A stretch of 64,000 nt of DNA from Chitinophagaceae bacterium (lineage in GTDB: Bacteria > Bacteroidota > Bacteroidia > Chitinophagales > Chitinophagaceae): assembly GCA_947454155.1 (NCBI GenBank), contig CANGIT010000015.1, positions 1 to 64,000 of the forward strand, read 5' to 3'. Below are positions 17,109 through 25,115 of the stretch, piece by piece. The position numbers were made by a program, and so were the translations under genes. Each line of letters begins with the position of its first letter. Position 1 is the first letter of the stretch. The notes under the pieces were generated by a model that saw only the letters and a list, made by a program, of their open reading frames with translations, was not told the DNA's origin and searched no databases.

Positions 17109-17966
17109 ATGAGACAATTAAAAATTGCTACCCAGATTACCAACCGTGACTCACAAGCGGTTGAGAAATATCTGCAGGAAATTTCTAAGATTTCAATGAT
17201 CACGCCGGAAGAGGAAACCATCCTTGCCCAGAAGATCAAAATGGGGGATCAACGTGCTTTGGACAAACTGGTGCAAGCCAACCTCAGGTTCGTGGTATCC
17301 GTTGCCAAACAATACCAGCATCAGGGTCTCTCTTTGAGCGATCTGATCAACGAAGGCAATCTTGGTCTCATCAAAGCAGCTCAGCGTTTCGATGAAACAA
17401 AAGGTTTCAAATTCATCTCTTATGCGGTATGGTGGATTCGTCAATCAATATTACAAGCTTTGGCCGAGCAGGGAAGACTGGTACGTTTGCCACAAAACAA
17501 AATCGGCACCTACAATAAAGCCAACAAGGCTTATATGGCTTTTGAACAAGAACACGAAAGAGAGCCATCTACAGAAGAACTGGCCGAGCTCCTTGAAATG
17601 AGCGAAACCGAAATCAACAACATTTTCCAAAGCAATACACGTCACACTTCATTGGACGCTCCTGTTCATGAAGCAGAAGATGTGGCCATGGGCGATTTGC
17701 TGAAAGGCGGCGATGAAACAGATGAAGATGTGATGCATGATTCACTTAAAAATGAAATCCGCAGAGTGCTTAAATCCTTAAGTCCACGTGAAGCGGAAAT
17801 CGTAAACGCCTATTTTGGTCTGGATGGCGAAAATGGGGTTACCATAGAGCAGATCGGACAGAAATACGATCTGACCAAAGAGCGTATTCGTCAGATCAAA
17901 GAAAGAGCCATCAAGCGTTTGCAAAAAGCCCGCTACAGCGGAGCCCTTAAAGCTTATCTGGGTTAA
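17109..17966 (+). CDS. rpoD: Primary sigma factor RpoD (short bacteroidetal type)
   Basis: 285-residue principal sigma factor, typical of Bacteroidota, without the large non-conserved insert. N-terminus MRQLKIATQITNRD is characteristic. Region 1.2/2: VEKYLQEISKI, LVQANLRFVVSVAKQYQ and DLINEGNLGLIKAAQRFDETKGFKF, with DNA-melting YAVWWIRQSI. Region 3: GRLVRLPQNKIG. Region 4: SPREAEIVNAYFGL and the helix-turn-helix TIEQIGQKYDLTKERIRQIKE. It recognises the TTTG/TAnnTTTG promoters found in this window. Monocistronic, with a good terminator. Confidence 0.97.
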   Translation: MRQLKIATQITNRDSQAVEKYLQEISKISMITPEEETILAQKIKMGDQRALDKLVQANLRFVVSVAKQYQHQGLSLSDLINEGNLGLIKAAQRFDETKGFKFISYAVWWIRQSILQALAEQGRLVRLPQNKIGTYNKANKAYMAFEQEHEREPSTEELAELLEMSETEINNIFQSNTRHTSLDAPVHEAEDVAMGDLLKGGDETDEDVMHDSLKNEIRRVLKSLSPREAEIVNAYFGLDGENGVTIEQIGQKYDLTKERIRQIKERAIKRLQKARYSGALKAYLG

Positions 17967-17988
17967 TAGATCTATAATATTTTAAAAC

Positions 17989-18017
17989 AGCGTCGGACAT
18001 CATCCGGCGCTTTTTTT
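17989..18017 (+). terminator. rpoD terminator
   Basis: Stem AGCGTCGGA/TCCGGCGCT (one G-U pair) at 17989-17997 and 18003-18011 followed by seven T residues, 23 bases after the rpoD stop. Confidence 0.9.
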
Positions 18018-18091
18018 ATCCTTAATCGTTTCAATTTAAATTTTCACCTTTTATCTGTCTTTTCCTCTCTTTATTCAATAATTTCGCACCC

Positions 18092-18970
18092 ATGAATCGG
18101 TTACTCTTCAGCCTCCTCTTTATTGTATCATTTACCGCCTGTGAGAAAAATATTGATTTCAAACTTCAGGAATCCAATCCAACACTTGTGGTGGATGCAG
18201 AAATTGAAAACGGTAGCGCACCAAGAGTGATGCTCACCAAAAGTTTTTCTTATTACAGCCAGCTCAGTGCAACGGCTTTGCTCAACTCCTTTGTGCATGA
18301 TGCTGAGGTATATATCTCAAACGGACAGTATACGCACCGGATGAAAGAATTTACCTATCCCATTTTTCCCGGACTCAATGGATATTATTACGGCATTGAT
18401 TCCTCTTCGTTAAATACCGCATTTGTTGGCGAATTGAATACTTCTTATCAGCTGCGTATAGTTGCCGATGGAAAAGAATACCGCTCGCAAACCTCCATCA
18501 CACCATTGAACATCAAGCCCGACAGCATCTATTTCAAACCCGCGCCTTTCAATCCCGACACCAACAAGCGGGTGATGATGATCAAAATTACCGAGCCCGC
18601 AGGGTTAGGCAATTACATCCGCTATTTCACCAAAAGAAACAGCGAGCCTTTTTTCCCCGGATTCAATTCTGTTTTTTCTGATGAAGTGATTGATGGCTCT
18701 ACCATTACCTTTCAGCTCGAACCCGGAGTCAACAGAAATGACCTGCCCAAACCCGGCGATAATTTTTTCATGAAAGGAGATACCGTCAGTATCCGCTACA
18801 GCAATATCGACCGATCGGCCTATACCTTTTGGAGCACCTGGGAATTTTCGCAACAAAGTATCGGCAATCCATTTGCACAACCGGTAAAAGTGCTGGGCAA
18901 TGTAAGCAATGGGGCACTGGGTGCTTTTTGCGGATACGCCTCCTGGTACAATACCTATATTGTAGATTGA
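18092..18970 (+). CDS. DUF4249 family lipoprotein
   Basis: 292-residue exported lipoprotein: signal peptide with lipobox ending at Cys17 (IVSFTACEKN), then the DUF4249 pattern NPTLVVDAEIENG and LTKSFSYYSQL. The family is beta-rich and often lies next to TonB-dependent receptors as an outer-membrane partner; no receptor is adjacent here. It appears complete, ending SWYNTYIVD. TAATTTCG 12 bases before the ATG could be a -7 element with a nearly leaderless start. Confidence 0.8.
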   Translation: MNRLLFSLLFIVSFTACEKNIDFKLQESNPTLVVDAEIENGSAPRVMLTKSFSYYSQLSATALLNSFVHDAEVYISNGQYTHRMKEFTYPIFPGLNGYYYGIDSSSLNTAFVGELNTSYQLRIVADGKEYRSQTSITPLNIKPDSIYFKPAPFNPDTNKRVMMIKITEPAGLGNYIRYFTKRNSEPFFPGFNSVFSDEVIDGSTITFQLEPGVNRNDLPKPGDNFFMKGDTVSIRYSNIDRSAYTFWSTWEFSQQSIGNPFAQPVKVLGNVSNGALGAFCGYASWYNTYIVD

Positions 18971-19015
18971 TTTTTTCGTTAATTTCAACCCTCATTTTTT
19001 CATATCAACATCAGC

Positions 19016-19963
19016 ATGGATAAGCACATCTCAGAAAAAGTAAATTGCCTGATCATCGGATCGGGACCGGCAGGATATACAGCTGCCATATACGCGTCAA
19101 GAGCCAACCTGAAACCCGTATTGTATCAGGGTATTCAGCCAGGCGGACAATTAACCATCACCACAGAAGTGGAAAATTACCCCGGTTACCCAGAAGGTAT
19201 TCAAGGTCCTGAAATGATGGTCCATTTCGAAAAACAAGCCACCCGAATGGGCGCCGACATCCGCTATGGCATTGCCACCGCAGTTGATTTCTCGTCGCAT
19301 CCCCACAAAATTCAGATTGATGAAGAGAAATGGATAGAAGCCAATGCGGTAATCATCAGCACCGGTGCTTCGGCCAAATGGCTGGGCTTACCCAGCGAAC
19401 AACGCCTCAACGGGTTTGGGGTAAGTGCCTGCGCGGTCTGCGATGGTTTCTTCTTTAAAGGAAAAGAAGTGGCCATTGTGGGAGCAGGCGATACTGCAGC
19501 CGAAGAAGCCCTTTACCTTTCGAAGCTCTGTACTACAGTGCACATGATTGTAAGAAAAGGGCAGATGCGCGCCAGCAAGGTAATGGCCGACAGAGTACTG
19601 GCTACCAGCAACATCAAAGTTTACTGGCATAGTGAAACCGATGATATCTTAGGAGAAAACAAGGTGGAAGCGGTAAGCATCAAAAACAATCAGACAGGAG
19701 AGCTCACCACTATACCGGTCAGCGCTTTCTTCGTTGCCATTGGTCATCAGCCCAACAGCGATATTTTCAAACCCTTTATAGACATGGATGAAACAGGCTA
19801 CATCCAAACCATTCCCGGTACATCCAAAACAAATGTGGAAGGTGTTTTTGCCGCAGGTGATGTACAAGATAAACATTATCGTCAGGCGGTAACCGCTGCC
19901 GGCAGTGGATGCATGGCCGCGCTGGATGCCGAAAGATACTTGGGAGAAAAGGGATTTCATTGA
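19016..19963 (+). CDS. trxB: Thioredoxin-disulfide reductase
   Basis: 315-residue flavoenzyme reducing thioredoxin with NADPH. FAD-binding GSGPAG at 15-20, redox-active CAVC at 139-142, NADPH-binding VGAGDTAAEEA near 155-165, and the C-terminal FAD motif GVFAAGDVQD. All key residues are intact. It is followed by folB, whose start overlaps or lies just after the trxB stop, so they are co-transcribed. Confidence 0.97.
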   Translation: MDKHISEKVNCLIIGSGPAGYTAAIYASRANLKPVLYQGIQPGGQLTITTEVENYPGYPEGIQGPEMMVHFEKQATRMGADIRYGIATAVDFSSHPHKIQIDEEKWIEANAVIISTGASAKWLGLPSEQRLNGFGVSACAVCDGFFFKGKEVAIVGAGDTAAEEALYLSKLCTTVHMIVRKGQMRASKVMADRVLATSNIKVYWHSETDDILGENKVEAVSIKNNQTGELTTIPVSAFFVAIGHQPNSDIFKPFIDMDETGYIQTIPGTSKTNVEGVFAAGDVQDKHYRQAVTAAGSGCMAALDAERYLGEKGFH

Positions 19964-19980
19964 TTGATAAACACCGACCA

Positions 19981-20337
19981 TTGATTGCCATACAACTTGA
20001 GAAAATGCAGTTTCATGCATTTCATGGACTATATGAAGAAGAGCAAAAAATCGGACAGATTTTTGAATTGGATGTTTCGCTGAAAGCCCATGTAAATGGG
20101 CCCATCATGAACTTATCCGACACAGTGGATTACGTTGCCATATTTCAAATCATTCAACATGAAATGAATAAAGCAACGCCTTTATTGGAAAATCTTTGTT
20201 CTACCATCGCCGATGCCATTGCCGCATCTGATAAACGTATCGGAGAGATATCCATCGCCATAAAAAAATTACACCCTCCGATACCTGGATTTACAGGCCA
20301 AATCAGTGTAGGTTGCAACAAAAAATATGGATCATGA
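19981..20337 (+). CDS. folB: Dihydroneopterin aldolase
   Basis: About 118 residues; converts 7,8-dihydroneopterin to 6-hydroxymethyl-dihydropterin in folate synthesis. Core matches FolB: IQLEKMQFHAFHGLYEEEQKIGQIFELDV, then the catalytic Lys region KKLHPPIPGFTGQISV near the end. No early ATG exists. TTG at 19981 gives the family-typical IAIQLEKMQFHAFHG N-terminus; TTG at 19960, overlapping the trxB stop, is the alternative. The stop overlaps the start of the next gene (ATGA). Confidence 0.9.
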   Translation: MIAIQLEKMQFHAFHGLYEEEQKIGQIFELDVSLKAHVNGPIMNLSDTVDYVAIFQIIQHEMNKATPLLENLCSTIADAIAASDKRIGEISIAIKKLHPPIPGFTGQISVGCNKKYGS

Positions 20338-21110
20338 AGCCGTTGACATTCTTCATAATTTTTTTTTGTTTTCTGGCATTTACCACATTGCCATCCTTTT
20401 CACAAACCAATGCTTCAGCCTTTGACAGATTGATGCAGGAAGGCTTGCAACTCGAAAAATCACTCAATGAAAAAGGGGCCTTTGGCAAATACAAAGATGC
20501 TCAGGCTTTACAACCCACCCAATTGGATGCTTTGTACAAATGCAGTGAAATTTGCAGCAGAATAGGCAATAGAGAAAAAAATACAACCAGCCGCGACCGC
20601 TATTACAACAGCAGTCTGGCTTTTGCCAAAATGGCTTTACGCTATCATCCGCAATCCGATCAGTCCAATCTGGCCATGTCTATCGCCTTGGGCAGAATTG
20701 CGCTGACTAAAAGTGGAAAAGAAAAAATCATTGCAGTTAAAGAAATCAAATCCTATGCAGAAACCGCCATCGCCATCAATCCCTCCAATTTCAAAGCCTG
20801 GCATGTTTTGGGCAAATGGAATTATGAAGTGAGCAATTTGAATATTTTTGAAAAAGCCGCAGTCAAACTGTTTTATGGTGGATTGCCCGAATCTTCATTT
20901 TCAGCAGCCATCAAAGCTTACGAAAAAGCAGCTGCCTTGAGTCCATATTTCTGTTTGAATTATCTGGAGCTGGCCAAGGCTTATAAAAAAAATGGCCAGA
21001 CAGACAAAGGCATCAACATATTGAAAAAACTCATCGAGCTCGCAAGCTATACAGAAGATGATGCTCGTATAAAAGCAGAAGCCGGCAAATTATTGCAAGA
21101 ATGGGTTTAA
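20334..21110 (+). CDS. Exported TPR protein
   Basis: 258-residue protein with a clear signal peptide (residues 1-24, ending PSFSQ) and TPR-like helical repeats, resembling the RMD (regulator of microtubule dynamics-like) group found in bacteria: HVLGKWNYEVSNLNIFEKAAVKLFYGGLPE then EKAAALSPYFCLNYLELAKAY. Function is unknown; TPRs suggest protein binding in the periplasm. ATG at 20334 overlaps the folB stop, so translation is coupled; an earlier in-frame codon at 20313 would add seven residues inside folB and is less likely. Confidence 0.85.
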   Translation: MKPLTFFIIFFCFLAFTTLPSFSQTNASAFDRLMQEGLQLEKSLNEKGAFGKYKDAQALQPTQLDALYKCSEICSRIGNREKNTTSRDRYYNSSLAFAKMALRYHPQSDQSNLAMSIALGRIALTKSGKEKIIAVKEIKSYAETAIAINPSNFKAWHVLGKWNYEVSNLNIFEKAAVKLFYGGLPESSFSAAIKAYEKAAALSPYFCLNYLELAKAYKKNGQTDKGINILKKLIELASYTEDDARIKAEAGKLLQEWV

Positions 21111-21193
21111 CTTAGAACTTCTATGCCTGAAAAAACGGAGGCTTCAATTCAAAAAAAACACTTTCCACATCGTAAAACAACAATCGACAAAGC

Positions 21194-23143
21194 ATGAAAA
21201 AAAGATTGCTCTTCGTGTCACTGATCACATTGAGTTTGACAAACTCCTTTGGACAAGTCAAGGAAAATGATTTCAACTACAATTACGATCCACATGAGTT
21301 GTTTGCCCCCTTGCAACATCCCTCCGGCGACTTCACCACAAGAGCTACCAATGGCGAACCCACGGGTGCTTTCTGGCAAAACAAAGCCAGTTATGCCATC
21401 AATGCGAGGCTGGATGATGTAAAAAAAGAAATTGCGGCCGAGGTGACCATTACCTATCAAAACAATAGTCCTCATGAGTTATCCTACATCTGGTTGCAAC
21501 TCGACCAAAACCTTTTCAATAAAGGCAGTCGCGGGCAAGCACGCATGCCGGCCACCAGCAGAAGCCGTTACGGAGATGCTTCATCCACATTCAATGGTGG
21601 TTTCAGCATTCAGGCGGTGAAGGCCTCAGGCAACAAAGCCGATTACATCATCGACGACACCCGCATGCAGATCCGACTCGATAAACCCATCGCCGCTCAT
21701 GGAGGCCAGGCAATTTTCACCATCAGTTATCAATACAACATTCCTGCATATGGCGCCGATCGATTTGGTATCCTTCCTTCCAAGAATGGCGATATTTTTT
21801 GTATCGCGCAATGGTATCCGCGTCTCTGTGTATTTGATGATGTGAGAGGATGGAATACGGATCCTTATTTAGGTCCCAGTGAGTTTTACCTCGAATACGG
21901 CGATTTTGATTTCAACATCACCGCACCGGCCAGTCACATCGTAGTGGCCGGGGGCGAATTGCAAAATCCGCAAGAAGTACTTACAGCTGAAGAAATCAAA
22001 AGGCTGAAAGCCGCAGCAGAAAGCGATAAGACCATTTTCATCCGTACCGAAAAAGAAGTCACCGAGGCTTCTTCTCGTCCGGCCCGCAAAGAGCTCACCT
22101 GGCATTTCAAAATGAACAACGCACGCGACGTTTCCTGGGCCAGCTCGGCCTCATTCATCTGGGATGCCGCTAAAATCAATTTGCCATCCGGAAAAAAATC
22201 ACTGGCCATGAGTGTGTATCCTGTGGAAAGCAAAGGCAATGCAGCCTGGGGCCGTTCGACAGAATACATCAAAGGCAGCATTGAAAATTACAGCAAACGC
22301 TGGTTCGAATATCCTTATCCGGTAGCGGTGAACGTGGCCAGCAATGTAGGAGGTATGGAGTACCCGGGAATCGTTTTCTGCGGATCTTCATCAACAGGAG
22401 AAGGACTTTTTGGTGTTACCGACCACGAGTTTGGTCATACCTGGTTTCCGATGATTGTAGGAAGTAATGAAAGGCTGTATGGCTGGATGGACGAAGGTTT
22501 CAATACTTTCATCAACTCACTGGCCGATGATGATTTCAACCATGGCGAATACAAATCCGTTCAGCCCAATGGAGAAGTGATGGCCTATTCGTTTTTCAGT
22601 CCATTCTCCGAAAGCATTTTCACCACCCCCGATGCCATGAAGGAAGAAAACATCGGCATCGCCCTGTATTACAAACCGGCCTTCGCCTTGAACATGCTGC
22701 GCGACCATGTGCTGGGCAACGATCGTTTCGACTATGCCTTCAAAACCTACATCAAAACCTGGGCGTTCAAGCATCCAACACCATGGGACTTTTTCAACAC
22801 CATGAACAATGCCTCCGGCGAAGACCTCAGCTGGTTTTGGAGAGCCTGGTTCCTGAACAACAGCGTAATGGACCAAGCCATAAAAAAAGTGGAATTTGAT
22901 GAAACCAAAAAGATGCCGCTTGTCACCATCAGCAATCTGCAACCCATGGCCATGCCGGTTTACCTGAATTACGAAACCGTATCCGGCAAAAAAGGACAAT
23001 TGAAATTACCAGTAGAAATCTGGAACAACACCGCCGACTTCATTGTACGCATTCCGGAATCAGAAAAATTGAAAAGCGCCAACATCAATCCAGACAAGGC
23101 GTTTCCGGAAGTTAACTATAACAATAACGAATGGAAGGAGTAG
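21194..23143 (+). CDS. M1 family metallopeptidase (exported)
   Basis: 649-residue zinc aminopeptidase-like protein with a signal peptide (1-20, ending NSFG). Zinc site HEFGH at 411-415 and third ligand E434 in GWMDEGFN. Substrate-side motif is GGMEYPG at 386-392, a variant of GAMEN. It probably degrades peptides in the periplasm or on the surface. The stop codon is followed within eight bases by a long 8-base repeat array. Confidence 0.93.
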   Translation: MKKRLLFVSLITLSLTNSFGQVKENDFNYNYDPHELFAPLQHPSGDFTTRATNGEPTGAFWQNKASYAINARLDDVKKEIAAEVTITYQNNSPHELSYIWLQLDQNLFNKGSRGQARMPATSRSRYGDASSTFNGGFSIQAVKASGNKADYIIDDTRMQIRLDKPIAAHGGQAIFTISYQYNIPAYGADRFGILPSKNGDIFCIAQWYPRLCVFDDVRGWNTDPYLGPSEFYLEYGDFDFNITAPASHIVVAGGELQNPQEVLTAEEIKRLKAAAESDKTIFIRTEKEVTEASSRPARKELTWHFKMNNARDVSWASSASFIWDAAKINLPSGKKSLAMSVYPVESKGNAAWGRSTEYIKGSIENYSKRWFEYPYPVAVNVASNVGGMEYPGIVFCGSSSTGEGLFGVTDHEFGHTWFPMIVGSNERLYGWMDEGFNTFINSLADDDFNHGEYKSVQPNGEVMAYSFFSPFSESIFTTPDAMKEENIGIALYYKPAFALNMLRDHVLGNDRFDYAFKTYIKTWAFKHPTPWDFFNTMNNASGEDLSWFWRAWFLNNSVMDQAIKKVEFDETKKMPLVTISNLQPMAMPVYLNYETVSGKKGQLKLPVEIWNNTADFIVRIPESEKLKSANINPDKAFPEVNYNNNEWKE

Positions 23144-23150
23144 GTTAGAT

Positions 23151-23254
23151 GATTTGGTGATTTGGTGATTTGGCCATTTGGTGATTTGGTCATTTGGCGA
23201 TTTGGTCATTTGGTGATTTGGCTATTTGGTGATTTGGCCATTTGTCCGTTTAGT
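23151..23254 (+). repeat. 8-base tandem array after M1 peptidase stop
   Basis: About thirteen octamers in perfect register, core ATTTGG with a variable base before (G, C or T) and a final T or C. Units include GATTTGGT, GATTTGGC, CATTTGGT and TATTTGGT; the last two units are degenerate. It starts seven bases after the stop codon at 23141-23143. Confidence 0.95.
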
Positions 23255-23277
23255 GATTTTTTTTAAATAGTATAATC

Positions 23278-23309
23278 TTCAAATCATCAAATGGCCAAAT
23301 CATCAAATC
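23278..23309 (-). repeat. 8-base tandem array after TPR gene stop (inverted)
   Basis: In minus sense: GATTTGAT, GATTTGGC, CATTTGAT, GATTTGAA, starting four bases after the TAA of the TPR gene. It is inverted to the array at 23151-23254, so the two can pair into a long hairpin between these convergent genes. Confidence 0.9.
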
Positions 23310-23313
23310 AAAC

Positions 23314-23934
23314 TTATTTCAACCTGCTCAACCCATCCAAACTTGAAGCATCTGAAGGGTGTATCAACAGAGCTTTGTTAAACAGCAATCTCGCATCGGC
23401 ACTGCGTCCGAGATTAAGGCAGGTCCAGGCCATCATGTGATTGGCATCGTAATCGAAAGGGTAGAGGTTGACCAGCTTTTCGAAATATAGGGAAGCCGCT
23501 TCATATTTTTTGCGGTTATATTGCAATACACCGGCCCAGTAATTGGCGGTATAATTCTGCGGATCGATTTTTAAGATCTCTTCATATTCCGTCATCACCT
23601 TATCCCACAATTCCAATGCAGCCAAAGCCTTTACCAGTCCTAATTTGGCTTCAACGGAATAAGGTTTCAAGGCCACGGCATTCTGGTAATACACCTGCGA
23701 TTGGGTGTAATTCTTATTGCTGTAATACAACCAGGCGAGTCTGATATTCACTTCATAACTTTTATCACTATAGTTTTTGTTGAGCAGGGCAATCGCCTCA
23801 TTGTATTTCTTACTGTACTCCAACGTGTAACTTTCTCTGAATACCGATTGCAGCGCCGCTTCGTTTTGAGCGAATAATGCTGATGTTTGAAACAAGATGG
23901 CGGTGGCGATGATGCCTTTCTTTAAAATTTCCAT
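23314..23934 (-). CDS. Exported TPR protein, last gene of PqqD/ATP-grasp operon
   Basis: 206 residues: signal peptide (1-22, ending ALFAQ) and four to five TPR units (e.g. YNEAIALLNKNY, YTQSQVYYQNAVALKPYSVEAKLGLVKA, YEAASLYFEKLVNLYPFDYDANHMMAW). Probably a periplasmic scaffold. It overlaps the upstream gene by 13 bases, so the two are translationally coupled and likely act together. No enzymatic motif is visible. Confidence 0.85.
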   Translation of the reverse strand: MEILKKGIIATAILFQTSALFAQNEAALQSVFRESYTLEYSKKYNEAIALLNKNYSDKSYEVNIRLAWLYYSNKNYTQSQVYYQNAVALKPYSVEAKLGLVKALAALELWDKVMTEYEEILKIDPQNYTANYWAGVLQYNRKKYEAASLYFEKLVNLYPFDYDANHMMAWTCLNLGRSADARLLFNKALLIHPSDASSLDGLSRLK

Positions 23935-25115
23935 GTAATACCTCCGTTGATTGAATTTTGATTAAAAATATAGTCTGTCTTGAACATCTCTCTTTTTTCC
24001 AGTGTCAGGCCGGCCATGAACTGCAGGTGGGCCGTTGGATAATAAAATAAATTGAGTCCGAGTTTGTAAATATTATTATCGATTGCATTGTACACATAAG
24101 CGCCGTCATTTTCGAAACGATTGTTGAATTTTCCGGCAGTGGCATTCACTTCTGTCCATAAGTCGCTGCGCAATTTGAAACCCAGCACCTGCTTGATGTT
24201 GAACTGCTTTTGGCCATAACTGTTGTGGATACTGGCCGTGGTTTGGCCATAGATATTGAGGTTGCCGGCAGGGAAATATTCGGCCTGCAAATCCAATTGC
24301 TGCAATGCGCTGTCATTTAGTTTGCCTCCCATCAGCATGGCCTGCAGGTTGAGGTAACTTCCATAATATTTGGCACCCACCATTACCATATGGTTGCGGA
24401 ATGTGTAATTATTGAAGGGGGTATAGATGAAATGATATCCTCCTTTGAGCATCCAGTGATGATTGACCACAACACTCACTTTGTTATAATATTCTTTTTG
24501 ACGGATGGCGATGGAATCATTTCTGGTAACACCGGTGTACCATGGCTCACTGATGGTTTGATTGTACATGATCAGCGATTGCTGCACGTTGATACGATGC
24601 CCCAGTTGCCATCCCAGCTTGGCCGCAACATAATTGGCTGAACCTCTCGCCGAAGTATCGGTAAATTTTAAACTGCTTTCCAATGCCGCTTCTGTAGGAC
24701 GATATTTGACAAAATGTTCTTTATCAAAATTTTCCTTGCTCATGATGTGCGACAAAGGCAAAACCTCATAAGCCGCCATCTCACCTTGGTTAAGATATAA
24801 TCGGCATAATCTTGAATAATAATGTGCCACTTCGTTATGGCTGTCTTTTATCAACACGGCATCATAATGTTTCAGCGCTTCCGCATAATTCTTGAGCATG
24901 AAGGCGGCATAAGCCATACGCAAACGGAGGTACGTAAAATCTACATTGTCTTTCAAAGCTTCTTTGCCATAGCCCAGTAATACCGGCCAGTTGCCATTGA
25001 GATACAATTGATAACTATCGGCATCCGCTTCTTGTGGGGTGATGGCTGTTCTTTGCGCCCAAGATGGTGAAGAAAATACCAGTAAAAAAATAAATATCAG
25101 TTTACGGAATGACAT
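23922..25115 (-). CDS. TPR plus outer-membrane beta-barrel protein
   Basis: 397 residues: signal peptide (1-20, ending SWAQ), TPR-like helices (about 30-125), then an amphipathic beta-strand region (about 155-397) ending in Phe (NGGITWKF), the usual C-terminal signature of outer-membrane barrels. The layout resembles YaiO-type TPR/barrel proteins. It overlaps the upstream transporter/peptidase gene by 19 bases. It could form the outer-membrane part of a secretion or uptake route for the operon's product; that is inference. Confidence 0.78.
   Translation of the reverse strand: MSFRKLIFIFLLVFSSPSWAQRTAITPQEADADSYQLYLNGNWPVLLGYGKEALKDNVDFTYLRLRMAYAAFMLKNYAEALKHYDAVLIKDSHNEVAHYYSRLCRLYLNQGEMAAYEVLPLSHIMSKENFDKEHFVKYRPTEAALESSLKFTDTSARGSANYVAAKLGWQLGHRINVQQSLIMYNQTISEPWYTGVTRNDSIAIRQKEYYNKVSVVVNHHWMLKGGYHFIYTPFNNYTFRNHMVMVGAKYYGSYLNLQAMLMGGKLNDSALQQLDLQAEYFPAGNLNIYGQTTASIHNSYGQKQFNIKQVLGFKLRSDLWTEVNATAGKFNNRFENDGAYVYNAIDNNIYKLGLNLFYYPTAHLQFMAGLTLEKREMFKTDYIFNQNSINGGITWKF

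Noticed and set aside
20303..20494. 63-codon antisense frame at the folB/TPR junction
   Set aside because: Overlaps two well-supported coupled genes and shows no features.
23151..23309. Possible CRISPR array
   Set aside because: Units are 8 bases with no unique spacers and there are no cas genes.
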